Below are positions 45,965 through 57,912 of a stretch of DNA of 64,000 nt, piece by piece. The translations under genes and the position numbers were made by a program. How positions within the stretch are numbered: the first letter of the stretch is position 1; each line of letters begins with the position of its first letter. The notes beneath the pieces are model-generated. The model made no database searches. It was not told where the DNA came from and was given only the letters and a program-made list of their open reading frames with translations. This DNA is from Pseudofabraea citricarpa (lineage: Eukaryota > Ascomycota > Leotiomycetes > Helotiales > Dermateaceae), in assembly GCA_029641185.1 (NCBI GenBank), contig JAPWGK010000004.1:620001-684000 (forward strand), given 5' to 3'.

Positions 45965-48900
45965 GGTGCGGACTGGCAGATGTCGCTATCAGAACGTCTT
46001 GATGTGAACACATGCAACTTGGACGTTGAGATGTCGAGTGTCTAGCTGGAGGCGTGCGAGGGTCGAGGGGGGGGTAAGAAGAAGAGGTCGGGAGAGGGCG
46101 AGGTGGAGGAGAGGATGCCAGAATGCCAGAATGGGGACAGGGAAACTGGAGACTGGAGACTGGGCGAGGCGGAGATGTAGTTCGGGTTAAGTTGTTAGTT
46201 GCAGGTGGTGGGTGAGAGGATTAGAAGTTAGAGTCCAGCGGAACAGGGTGACAGGCACAGGCTTTGTAGCTCCAAGCGAGACTTTTACAGGGCCTGCCAG
46301 CTGAGTCTGTCCACTAAAATGACGAAGACAGCTCAGGTGGAGATGTGATGTTCCCCCCCTGTGCCCTGTGCCCTGCGATCTGCTGTCTGGAGATGATTGA
46401 TTGATTCAATCAATCAACAGCTGCGACAAACAATCTATCGAGAGTTCTGAATGGGGTCATTCATGACGTGCGGTGCGCCTGCGTTGGGAGTTGTGCCGAG
46501 CTCAATTGAGCTGGCGTATCATGGCATGGAAGGACGACGCGGAAATCCAGGAATTATCCAGGCCTGCAGCAGGACCCAAGATCTGGAAGCTGGTGAATTT
46601 CTTGGTATTCCCTGCAAAAATCATCGTCACTCTGGCCGGCCGTTGATGGGGCGCATGTGTGACCCTTGTCCTGCTGAAAAGGCTGCTACCTACACACGGA
46701 CAACTCCGCCCAGCAGAGTAATATCATATCAGCAAATAAATACGCTTTGCACGGGAGTATCCTCTTGTCCATCGCCAGTGCTAGCCTCCGTCTTGATTGC
46801 GATGAACACTTCACTCTTATTGCGATGCACAGCAACGAGACTTGGGCTCTGACGACAAGAGCTGCCACGACATGAGCTTGCCAGCTGGCCTGCTACAACG
46901 CCTGGAACCCCTCCTCGCTTTGGGAACAAGAGAAACAATTGTGCAATGCGACAGAGTCAACCACAGTCAACCCGACAGGACGGAAGCCATCCTGGATTCG
47001 AGCATTCTCGTGAGTCTTGTGTTTGGGTCTGATACCTGTGGGACCTACTGAGAGGGCACGAGCATTTACGACACCCCGTTTATCACAATACTAGCCAGTG
47101 CAACCTTCTCCCAGTGATCTATTATTGTTCGCCAGGATTTCACTATTCCAACAACTCGGTAGTCGGCTAAGTCATCAAAAGGAGCTTGGACGCTAAATCC
47201 ATTGGGAACTCCTTCAAGCAGGGATGGATCATCATCATTTGCCGCTCCGTCAAATAAAAACTTACAGTACCGCATACTTGTTGAGTTCGAAGTGAACCCA
47301 CGCTTTCAGAAACCCTTCACACATAAGTACCTTGGTGCTTAGTGGCTATTCAGCTTTTGTTTTTCTCGTAATGTTTAAATTGAATACTTTCTAGTTATTC
47401 GATGATTCTGATAGCTCAAGGAGATTGATTTCTTATGATATATATTTCGATATCCCTTCAAGTAGTAGTAAGGTACTTTAGGGCGGTGCTATTATGGAAC
47501 TGCTTGATTGCATTCTTGTGGCTAAGCTGATAGGCTGCACCATGGCACGAAGCGAAGTACTTGAGATACCACAAGGAGAAGTGGGCTGTCAAGTTTTAGG
47601 TTGAGATGGATTTTGGTTGCTATGCAAGGAGTTTTTACTTTCAGAGGGGCCCTTGAGTGAAAATACGAACGTTTCCTGCAGCAAAATTTACCTTTTCGGC
47701 TAAGAGTTCATGTTCGACTTACGAATAAAATGTTACCGATAAACAAATTTCGGGTTTCGGGTTGTAGTATATAGGTAAGGGCTTCTCTACAAAGTTTGTA
47801 TGGCTCAGAACTCATATCATGGATGCAGTCATGGAGTTTAGTTCACCCTGTTCAAGTGATCTGCTGTATGAGCAAAGTTTGCTATGCTAACAGATATCCA
47901 GTCGCATGTCAAGATTTGAACAGGATATGCACACGTACCGAAACGGAGTGAATCTTGTTTTCGATGCTGCAGAAGGTAACACTAACTTCGTGCCGTATTC
48001 TCTCCTACTTCGAACAAAAGGGAAAGTTATGCCAACTACTTCTGCTTTTCCTTTCTCTTCTTTTCTTCCTCTCAACCTAACCCGATTTTTGAGTTGAATT
48101 CGCCAAATAAGTGCATTTAATTAGCTATAAGAATTACTACCCAAGTAGTCTGTGTCTTGCAATGCACTTGCTTGACATGTGAAGAGTTCAAGGAGGCTGC
48201 TCGCTTAGCGCGCGGTTGCGAGAAGTGTAGCGATACAAAATCCGCTGGCGTCTCATCTTTACGGTGGGTGCCCTTTCCGATACGACGTTGCCTTCTCTAA
48301 TACTCGGGTTTGCTCTTAGGTACTTGACCTCGGAATGGGATTCCTCCGTACTCGACAGATTGCGATACAGTATCTGGTTGAGCCAACCCTTTTTTATTAT
48401 TGTAAAGTTATGTCCGATCCGAGAGAAGCTGTAATTCACTAGCATGAACGGATCTTGTCTCTCGGTTAAATCCGTACAAGGCTAACACGGTTAATAAGCA
48501 GAGCCCTTACAAACTGGTTACCTAGAAAGCGAAGGGTGATCTAGGCGATACAAATTGTCGAGATATTCCTCCTGTGAGAAAATAGCGCCAATGATTTACA
48601 TTGGACGGGTAAATGAAGGCTTGCTGTGGTTCAGTGGTTCAGCAGTGTCACATGATATCGACACAACCACAGCCTTTCAAACCCCGCTGATGCGTGATTG
48701 GGCGCCTTGTAGGAGCCAAGAGCATTGCACTTGGCAACGTCGACTCGACCTCTTGAAACAGCCAGGTACGAAGCCTTATGGGTCAGATATGTGTGAACCT
48801 TGCATCCCCTGACACCCCTCCACGTTGACTGGCAGTCTGGCACTTGATCTGTAGCCATCACCTTCTACTGTAGGTGCTTGATTTTCTAACATCATCATTT

Positions 48901-49107
48901 CAGTTCAGCGCGACTTTGTTCAAGAGCGCCCGTCGTTGCACCCCCATGTGGAACTGTATTCCCCAGATTTAATTTAAAACACCTCCTGCTTCAATCCTTC
49001 AGCTACTGCTGCTGCTGCTGCTCCTGCTCCTGCTACCACTGCAACAACACCTGTTTTTTCTTTCTGCTATCTGCTTGCTCTTCCACCAAGACCATCTGCC
49101 ATCTGAT
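45965..49107. other. Large intergenic region, partly AT-rich
   Basis: This 3.1 kb spacer lies between two divergent genes. The middle (about 47300-48600) is AT-rich, with TA-rich stretches that could be old mobile-element DNA, but no element can be named. A minus-strand frame at 47066-47275 looks protein-like but isolated. A (CTG)n run lies at 49003-49034, just before the next start codon. Confidence 0.55.
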
Positions 49108-52100
49108 ATGGACGCCGAATATCGTGCAACGAAGGAGCTGGAATACAAACAGAAGTTCAAGGGCATAAAGGGGAAGCTGTTTGGGAAGGACAAGAAGGTA
49201 GCGACCGGCCCCGATAACAATAACAACGATGTCTCCGACTTCCTTTATGGCCCCTCAGACAAGTTGCATATGTCAACGCCGACTCCTACATCCCCTACCA
49301 ATACCCAGCAGCTACCTATCGTCCGAGTCGACACTTCGAGCGCGCGCCGATGGCCATCTGCTGCCGAGATCAACAATTCGGGCATGGCAAGGAGCCACTC
49401 GGCGAACTCAAGAAGAACTAGGAAAGGGCTGGTAGTAAGGTTTGCAGATATAAAGCCAGAGGTGATAGGAGTAGGTGGTGATGAATCTGAGGAGCCTACA
49501 GCAGTTATATCTCAGAGGAAGCGAGCCAATTCGCATCCTCCTGGACGTCGATCGAGCGAGCAGCAAGTTCCCAAGGAGCATCAAGGAATACCACCGCCAG
49601 ACTATGGCCGACCTCCGGATAAACTTCAATTCCCAGGGAAGTCGGAGGCATTCGCGCCTGGACCATTGCGTAGGACACAGACAGGATTCGAATCTATCCC
49701 TGGTGATTCGAGTTCAAGGCCGGTGCTGGAAGATGTGCCACCAATACCTGATGCTATACCGGCAGATTCTTTGCACGACGGGTTCCTGAAAAGCGAACCA
49801 GATGATTCAAGTTCGTTTGCTGCAAAGGTCAAGGCGGAGATGCGCGCTGGAGAAGGACACGCTTTAACACAAGGCGCGTCTGAGCTCTTGAATCGTCCAT
49901 CGATGGAAGAAGAACCAGGAGATCACAGTACGTCTGGACTGGCGCCTCAAATGCAACAGCTACACATAAACACTCTGCGCAACTCTTTTATTTCCACATC
50001 ACCAAATAATCTTCCACCCCAGCTACAACCAGGCCCTCGACCAGAGACACCCAAGAGTCCTGCAGAATACTCTCCTTCGGACTATTCACCCTCCTTGTCT
50101 AGATCTTCGACGTTAACCATTCAAGCCGCTGCTGTGGCAGTGGGAGATGAAGCTCTGAAGGAATTCTCAAGACGGACCGCGCATCTATTTACTCTATTCC
50201 GCCTTTCAACAGAGAGTGTGAAGCCCATTTCCGTCTGCTCATCAGAGGAGTTGGCTAGAACTGCTCTGTGGTGGTTTCTGAAAGGCCGTATGAATTTGGA
50301 AGCAACGGTTCGAGAACGGCCTGCCAGTCCAGAAGCACAGCAGTACAGCTTCTTCAAAAGGCAGCAAGCACATGCGGATTTGGCTAAATCATTATGGATT
50401 ACGGAGCAAGTTATGCCTCAAAGACCTGAACTTTCAACCCAGCAAGGCGCGGAGGGCATAGACGTGTCGGATATAGTAGAATCGCGAAAGGCAGTTCTCA
50501 CCGGTCTAAGAAAATTGACCATGTCGATGCAGCGAAACAACTTTTTGCCTCCTGATCCTGATGATGCTCCACTGCAGCAAGGTCTTGATCCATCCATATG
50601 GGTTCGCGATGATGGCAATCGATCGTTGGTCTCTAACCAAAAGAACACATTTTCCATGAAACTCTTGGATGCATTTCCTTTGGGTGACACTAGCCAAATA
50701 TTTAGCTTTAGCCGAATGTTTGTGGAAGCCACTCTTATGGAAGAGGATGAATCGCAGCAGTATCGTAGCTCCTGTCTGGTTTCTGTCATTCGAGTTCAGA
50801 ATGAAAAGAGGCTGAGAGTCTTGATTGCTAGTGCAAATGGTACGATAAATTTCTGTTTGCAAGGAGATAGAGCACAAGGGCCAACCTGGGACGATGTCGC
50901 ATGGCGCACAAAGTCAAACACAATAGATATCAAATTGCCAAGAGGGTTTTTGCTTCGATTACAGTGTGATCAGCATGATTTCAGATCACTCTGGGCTATC
51001 TACGACTATCAGAATACCATTCATGCTAGTCTATATCAACAGCAGAATGAAGAGGTAGCATTTGAAGCAAAGGTGAAAAGTTTCCAGATCTTTGATCAAA
51101 GCCCTCAATCTCAAACGTTCCCCAAGGAAGCAATGTCTGGCTGCCAAGTAAGGATATTCGAAAAGGTCCTTGCAGAGAAGGCTGCTGCAGGGACTCGAAA
51201 ATTCCATCGTGGTTTCCGAATAGCTGTGGTCACCGGACAGAAGGTCAAAAATCTGAGCGGCATCAATCAAGATTTACAGCCGACATTCCCAGTTCAATTT
51301 GGATTCCTACGTGGAGAGGGTGGATTGCCAGCATTCTTGCTAAAGATAGACGACGGGAAGAAAAAGGCTAATATGGTCTTCACTTTCAATGACGTGCATG
51401 AGCGCGCCACTTTGCATGCACGCCTTGCAGGAATTGCGCTTGTGCACGCAGAATCTGTGGTCGCCGAAGTAAGGCTCAAAGAAGTTGCAATTTCAAGTCC
51501 TTCGGATCATGCCAGGCTCTCAAGTATCTTGCAACCACTTCAATGGCAAAGTATCCGCATCATTAATGAGGATGAAGGCGATATACAAAGCAACAAAACG
51601 GTTCTCTCCGACAACCTGCGCATAGTCATGGACTTTAAAATAGGGACCTTCACTGATCGAGTAAATATTGGAACAGGTGAGATGAAGCTTCGCTTAGACG
51701 TTGGTGCTACCAACGATCTGAGAATCATCAGACAACCACAAGAAGACATGACAATAGCATTATCTGAAGCTCAAGCTTCAAAAGAAATGCCACACCAATT
51801 AACCGAAGTCCTTCGAACTGTGGCCAAGAGCGAAACAATTCGTACTTATAGTTTCCTAACCAGAGAAGAACTGCATCTGTTCCAGGCTGCACTGACTGGA
51901 TTCAAGGTAACTTATGATGGCAACGCTATGTCTTTCAATATATCACGCCGACGAATGGTTGTGCCTATCTACAAGAAGTGGGATGCTGCTACTACGAGGA
52001 TCCAGGTTATACAACGAGAAAAGGTCGTACAGCTGGTGGCCTTTTTTGAGAACTTTAGCCATGGAGATTGTATGAACTTTATCTTGAAGAGTACAGATAT

Positions 52101-52413
52101 CTTTGAGACGTCAACCAAGAGCAGCAAGTTTTACCTAAAAATTGTCGATGCCAAGTTTGCCATGCCTAGAGCAAAGCCGCTAGAAGGAGAAGCCGCTGGT
52201 GCGATAGATAGTGGTTATGTCTGTTTGGATATGCCTGATTATCCGGGCGAGCATGACGATATCACTATTGTTTTTGGAAGTGAAGCTGGTATGTTGGATC
52301 TCCTATCACTTTAAGAGATAGCTCGCTAACAATGATCAGAGCGTGACCATTTCACAAAAGCATTACCTGCACCCGCAAAGGGAGCATCACGTATGGGGTC
52401 TATCAAGAGATGA
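49108..52413 (+). CDS. Large fungal protein of unknown function
   Basis: Exons 49108-52288 and 52340-52413 give 1084 aa; the intron is 52289-52339 (GTATGT, GCTAAC branch, GATCAG). Residues 1-~340 are disordered, rich in S, P, K and Q, and begin with a charged helix (MDAEYRATKELEYKQKFKG). From ~345 there is a folded-looking region with an alpha-helical part (AVGDEALKEFSRRTAHLFTL, ARTALWWFLKGRMNLEA), then a long beta-rich part (~470-1060) that might contain PH-like or beta-sandwich modules (VSVIRVQNEKRLRVLIAS, WAIYDYQNTI). No signal peptide, membrane segment or catalytic motif is seen. The last exon adds a short basic tail. I do not recognise the family; it reads as a conserved Pezizomycotina protein rather than a chance frame. 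Confidence 0.85.
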
Positions 52414-53708
52414 AGAAGTTATCACGTAATGAAATGGTTGACGAGAGAAAGAAAGAGCCCACTTGGGATCGGGAATACGCAACTCTATAGACGATTGATT
52501 GATGGTGGACGTATGGTGTTGTTGTTATGCTCGTGTTAATTGTCGGTTGATCTAAGCGAGCAAAGCAAATCTTGAGCATTTCTCTGCGGGTGCACGGGTA
52601 GTAAATATATCCATCGGTTTGGGTCTTTTCCGGAGTTGGCAGCCTATTTTAGAGCAGAGGTGAATTGAATGACTGGATTTGTTGACTCATAAATCGGTTC
52701 TCGTTTTGCGCTAGTGCTTCTGGGACGCGTGCTGCCCGCCCTCTTAGATCTCATCTCGTGCTACCTCTTCCTCTTAATTGAGGGAGTGATCAGTCGACTT
52801 GCAAGAGATGATTGAGTGCGGCCTGATAGTATGCATGAAGGCCATCGGCAATTTGCTAACTTCGTAGAGCAAGGCTAGATGGAGCTTATTCCACCTCACC
52901 TCCGTGCAGCGGTTTCGATCGGGAGAAAAACAAATCTAGCAAGCGATTCATGGAGAGCTGATATCCAAGCTGCTTAAACGTCCATGCATGTATATATCTA
53001 CATATATTATCCAGATAACTTGTACATTGTGTTAAGCTACCTATAAGCTATGTTAAGCCACTGCGTGGAACCACCTCGCTTGTACCGTCCTCCAGTTCCA
53101 TCGAGGTCCGCAACCTCACAGACCTTACAGACCCCCTCAACCTTATGCTAGCCATACTTCAATCCCGCTTCTGCTTCTGCTCCTGCGCAACGAGGTACAG
53201 TTGTCCGCTGCTCCATTGCGTCAGTCTGGCAGTGTGCCAAATTAGTAGAGATCTACACGCAGGTTGTACAAATAACCAGACCTTGTTCTTTCTGCCGAGA
53301 CAAGATACGCCCCCCATTGGCTGTTTGTACGTGAGAAAGCTGTCCTTCAAGCAAGGCGGGCTGGGTTTGGAAGGTAAGCTATACTTGCTGTGCTTGGTAT
53401 GACGGATCGGAGCTTGTGTGGTATATATAGGGACTGTGTAAGGGATGACGATGCATTGGTTTTTTCTTCTTCTTCGGTCAATAGGTAGAATGAGGGAAAG
53501 GAAAGGAAAAGAAAAGAAAAGAAAAGAAAAGAAGGGGCTTGCTCGGGGGGTATAAGATAAGAACAACGGACGCAACTATGGCCATGGCCATGGCCATCAA
53601 AAGAGCAAATTCCAGATCCAGATCCAGATCCAAACAGAACAACGCACTACCTACCCCCTTCCCACTCAACATAGCATCCACCCAAAAAGCCCACGCCAAA
53701 CCATCACA
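52414..53708. other. Intergenic region, no gene seen
   Basis: 3' end of the large unknown gene and promoter of the small secreted protein. It holds an AAAAG repeat (about 53500-53532) and GCCATG / CCAGAT short repeats (53579-53628). Confidence 0.6.
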
Positions 53709-54045
53709 ATGCTTCGCTTCTCACCATCCCTCCTTGCCGTCTTCTCGCTGCTCCTGTACGTCCACGTCCACGTCCACATCCACCCTGCCCTACCCTACCC
53801 AAATCCCTCCGCTCGCTCCCCTCTTCCTCACACTTGTATAGAGATCGCTAACTAATATATCCATCTCCAACAGCGGAGCGACCTACGGACAGGACGCTAC
53901 GCCATTCGAGATCGCGTGCATCAATATACAGACGGGCGTCCCGAGGCGGATCGACGTGAATGGCGATTGCACCCCGCTGATTTTGAACCAGGTGCAGTCG
54001 GCTCTGTTTGTATTGCGGGGAGGTACGATTGATAGGGAGCGCTGA
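53709..54045 (+). CDS. Small secreted protein, unknown function
   Basis: Exons 53709-53755 and 53874-54045 give 72 aa; the intron is 53756-53873 (GTACGT donor, GCTAAC branch, CAACAG acceptor). Residues 1-22 form a signal peptide (hydrophobic core LLAVFSLLLGA, likely cut after TYG or GQ). The mature ~50 residues have two cysteines about 17 apart and no known domain. The first exon ends inside the signal peptide, a common layout in fungal secreted-protein genes. It fits the broad class of short secreted proteins, some of which are effectors; no activity can be assigned. The C-terminus is less certain, since a GTACGA just before the stop could be a further donor. Confidence 0.62.
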
Positions 54046-55060
54046 GGTAGAGAGGAGAGAGTGGTGTGGTCATGGTGCCAACTGATTGCGGATGGTGATC
54101 TGGAGGAGGATTTTGGGGGACGGTGTGCATTCTGCGTGTGCGATGAGGTTTTCATTTTCACTTTCACTTGGCGCTATCATCTTAGTGCGTGCGACAGGTG
54201 CAATATCTATTCTCTTACTGGAACTTGGAGCCGGCTGGTTATACAGTAATCAAATTCAAAGACCGTCGTGAACCGCGCCGAAGCAGTCGCTTAGCTCTCG
54301 AGAATCGACAACTGCTAGTGACAATCATCAACCAAGTTCCAAGAGTCGCTCTTGACGACCTAACCATAACTGCACGATTTTATTTTTCTCCAATCAGGGT
54401 ATTCAGAGTGTGGAGATTGAAGCTGTCTTATGCAGAGACTAAGAGAAGGAAAAAGGAAAAGAAAAAAACGAGGTTGGGATAGAGAGATTCCAGAACCAGC
54501 TCTCGCTTAACGCTCTTCCTATTCCGGCTGCACAGAACCAACACCTGTACTTTTCATCTCCTAACGTACCGATGCTACAGAAAAAGAGCCTCTAGATCCA
54601 CTGTCTGCCGGTTTCGATAAGTGTAACGGCACGTACCTGGGCTAAACCGCACGCGGGGCGGGAGGCTTTGAACGCTGCCCATCGCCCTACTGAAATCCAG
54701 GGTCTGGGGCGGCACCTATGAGAAGCAGGCGTTCGTTGTGGTCTCCCTCGCCTCGGTAGGTTCTGCTGGTGCGCGTTTGCCACATTCCTCACGCTACTCC
54801 TTTCGTCGCCCGATAGTGCATGCGGCTATCTGATTATCGGTTTTCGTCTGGAGAGGTGAGATGACTTGGGACTGGGGATTCGGAAAGAGTTGTATAAAGA
54901 CGTCGGTCTTCTGCTTGCTTATTTTTCTCTTTCAGTAGGTGACAGAGAAAAGCACTTCCGATTACAAACACTTTTATATAATAAGCCGTTGGAATAAGCT
55001 ACATTGGTGTTTCGTCGAGACAACATTCGATTAATAATCTCAATCACCACTTCAGCGAAA

Positions 55061-55250
55061 ATGGGAAAGTCATTCGGAGTCGGACTCGTGATCCTTGCGC
55101 TCTCTCTGGTGTAAGAATAGACACCATACCCCACAAAGTCTTTTGCAATAAAGCTGACAAGTTCTCAAGCGTATCGGCAGCACCTATGCCCAGTCCTCAG
55201 CTTGTTATGGATACAGTCCTAAATTGCGTGGACTAATATTTCCTCGATGA
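55061..55250 (+). CDS. Candidate tiny secreted peptide or remnant
   Basis: The ATG at 55061 opens MGKSFGVGLVILALSLV, a good signal-peptide core, then a donor at 55111 (GTAAGA). Two acceptors are possible. The first at 55169 (GCTGAC branch 13 nt before) gives a 38-aa product ending at 55236. The second at 55180 gives a 39-aa product ending at 55250, with a TYAQ cleavage-like site and one cysteine. The two acceptors lead to different frames, so only one can be right if either is. It is too short to judge by homology and may be the broken 5' end of a secreted-protein gene. Confidence 0.3.
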
Positions 55251-56733
55251 AATAGAGGATCCTGCCTCTACAGCCGTGAAGAGAATGCATTAAAGCTCCT
55301 TGTTAATTTAGCGGCATAAACTTCGAGAGAGAAGATGGAGAATGGGCTGCATTGGTTGTTTTTGATGCTGTAGGCGTTCGGGTATCGTGTACCGGTTTAT
55401 GCTATTTTGGAAGTGTACCACTATGCTACTCGGCGAGAGGACCTGGTAGATGGAGGAATAAAGTCGAGATTCTAGATCTTTGAAAAACGCACCATGTTTT
55501 ACTAGCAAGGAGTGTGACTTGATATGTCTGAAAAATTACTTACACCTCTCGTGTTGTGCCCCTTTTTGATTTCTTCAACATGGCAATTTTATGCGAAATG
55601 CGAAACGACGCATGTTGATATATACGTTGATCTAGCACTCTCGGAGAACCCATTTCTCTCTCCCTCAAGCCTGTATTAAAAACAGGTTGGCCGAGGAGTT
55701 GCTTGATTCTCGTCATCTCGTGGCTACAGAATTTCTTGTCGTGCAAGCCACACTTGAGCTAAACTGGGCGAACAAGTATACGGCCACTAAGTATTACGAG
55801 GTCCGCTCACGTTTGGCGTGTGATCTCTAAAACAGTTGACATCAAGTTGAATAGTCGCGTATTACCAGGTTAGCTGTTTATTATAGCATGACACCAACGA
55901 CACACCATTCTTGCCGAAGATATTCATAGCTGTCGAGTGAGACTGAGAAGAAAGCCACAAAGGAAGACCAAGACGATACTTTCATCTTATCTGTCTAGCG
56001 CGTGCGCATAAAATACCAAGAACGAGGACATGTTTTTTACGCCTCACGAGTCCCAAAAGCTGCTGCCTGGAGACGCTGCGATTAGTCGTAGCCAGAGGAC
56101 TGTCTGGCGAGTAGAAGATATGTTGTTTCAATAGCCAATTGGGTGCCACGTCGGAGGAATTCCTCGAGGCTGACATGGAGCTGCTGCTGGCTCTTGTAAC
56201 GCGCTTTGCGCCACGGCAGTGTGAGTACGGCCATAGCATGTGTAGTCATGCTTTCGAATTCCGCACGACCAATACCGCAGTCGAGACATAGGACGGTCCA
56301 AGTGCGAAATGCCGTATTATGCTATGCAGCCTCAGCGCTGGATGTAATTGCTGGTTAAACAGTGTGCATCTGCGATCTGTCGGCATAGTCAAAATCGGTC
56401 GGGAAATTTCCTAGATGGCTCGCTCCTCGCTCTGAAAACGTCATTAGTCGATCTTCAGGGCTGCTGAAAATAGATATTTTAACGTTGGCCAGTCGGAGAG
56501 TGATCGACATGCTTGACGAACACTTGGGTGGGCAGACACTTGGTCACCACAACAAAGCAGAGCCACGATGGGAAATACAACGGTGGAGTCAGGAGAAGGA
56601 GGAGACAATCGTTGCCCAGAGGAGGGCTGTCGGTCCTCCGTGATGTGTCGAATAACAAATGCAGGGTGATGGTGAGAGCTAGGTAGGTCATCAGCATTTT
56701 GCAGGGTTGGTAGAAGGAAGAGTACAAGGAGTG

Positions 56734-56761
56734 AGTCCCAAGTCCCAAGTCCCAAGTCCCA
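56734..56761. repeat. Heptamer tandem repeat AGTCCCA x4
   Basis: Four perfect copies of a 7-base unit. Confidence 0.9.
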
Positions 56762-56880
56762 AAGCAGCCAGCGCGCGAAGGAAAATGCAAAGCTAAATAC
56801 CAGATTGGGGGAGTACATCATATCGTAGGGTGCTGGAAGGGTGTGGTGTGGGCGTGTGGGTGTGCTGTAGGGTGGAAGGT

Positions 56881-56901
56881 TGTAGGGTGTAGGGTGTAGG
56901 G
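56881..56901. repeat. Heptamer tandem repeat TGTAGGG x3
   Basis: Three perfect copies. The unit resembles a telomere-type repeat (TTAGGG) with an inserted G, but three copies are too few to mean much. Confidence 0.85.
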
Positions 56902-57289
56902 TGATGGAGGACGCTGGAGCTGGAGAGTAGAGATACAGTACAGTAGCGAGGGAGTGGGCACATGGGCGTTGCGGCAGCCCCCCCCCCTAACTCCCCTCTA
57001 ACCTCCCCTAACCCCTCCCCTGTACCTGGCCCATTCAGCGCCAAACATGCCATTTTGCAGCCACGACTTCTCCACAAGTCTGGCTCAATACGAACAGGCC
57101 AAATCAAGGTCCTCCTTGCCTTAGCCCTGCTGACAACTAAATTTCCCGCTGCTGGCCATCCGATTCCCCTGTGTCCCCTGTTGCTTCTGCTTGTTACTAC
57201 TGCTTGCAAGTTGTTGCTACTGTACTCTGCTGTACTTTCTACCTGCTACGGTACCTGCTACCTGCTATCTGCTACATGCTTGCTACCTC

Positions 57290-57317
57290 TACCACCTACC
57301 ACCTACCACCTACCACC
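57290..57317. repeat. Heptamer tandem repeat TACCACC x4
   Basis: Four perfect copies, next to imperfect CTGCTAC repeats (57243-57285). Confidence 0.9.
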
Positions 57318-57912
57318 TGCCTCTATCCCCCCCTCCTCGTGAATACTCATCGTCACACCTCCCCCTCGTGAGCAGACCAGCAAGTCCATCAACACCCTCA
57401 CCGTCAATGCTGCGTCGCGGAAGCTGAACCCTTCGTTCCCTTTGAGTTTGATATAGGGTCGTGGCCGTGGCAAACCTCGTCATACAACCAGCTACTGCAC
57501 CGTAGTCTGGGTCGGATAAAGCTCGAATCGCGTTTCACCATTAGCTAAATCAACAATTTTATGCGGAACCCAGTGTCCCTCACCAGATTCCTCCTCCCTT
57601 CTCCCACCGACCAGACCATGGAGTGCTGAGCCTGAGTCTTTTGGCGACGTCGATCTCGTTCCCGGCCTTGTCGATGGTATTTGTGCCATGGAAGAGCATC
57701 GCTTTCAGGCCCCTCGAAAACAGCACCACCATGACCGACACCACACACGATCCAGTCCAAAGATGATACCTGGGGATTCCGGGAGGCGTGGGGGGAGAGA
57801 TGGGGAGGACCGTCTTCTCGGACACCATGTAACAACCACCTCGAGACGCCATGAATCCTCTCCAGGCAGCACATCCGGCCGACTGCTACGACAGAATCCT
57901 CTGCGTGCAACG

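Larger units (their letters stand above)
54046..57912. other. Gene-poor region with one weak candidate
   Basis: 3.9 kb with no strong gene. A signal-peptide-like micro-gene candidate lies at 55061-55250. Heptamer tandem repeats occur at 56734-56761, 56881-56901 and 57290-57317. A plus-strand frame before 57913 is only the upstream extension of the TRP-like gene. Confidence 0.55.

Noticed and set aside
56881..56901. Telomere-like TGTAGGG repeat as an internal telomere tract
   Set aside because: Only three copies, not the standard TTAGGG unit, and similar non-telomeric heptamers occur close by.
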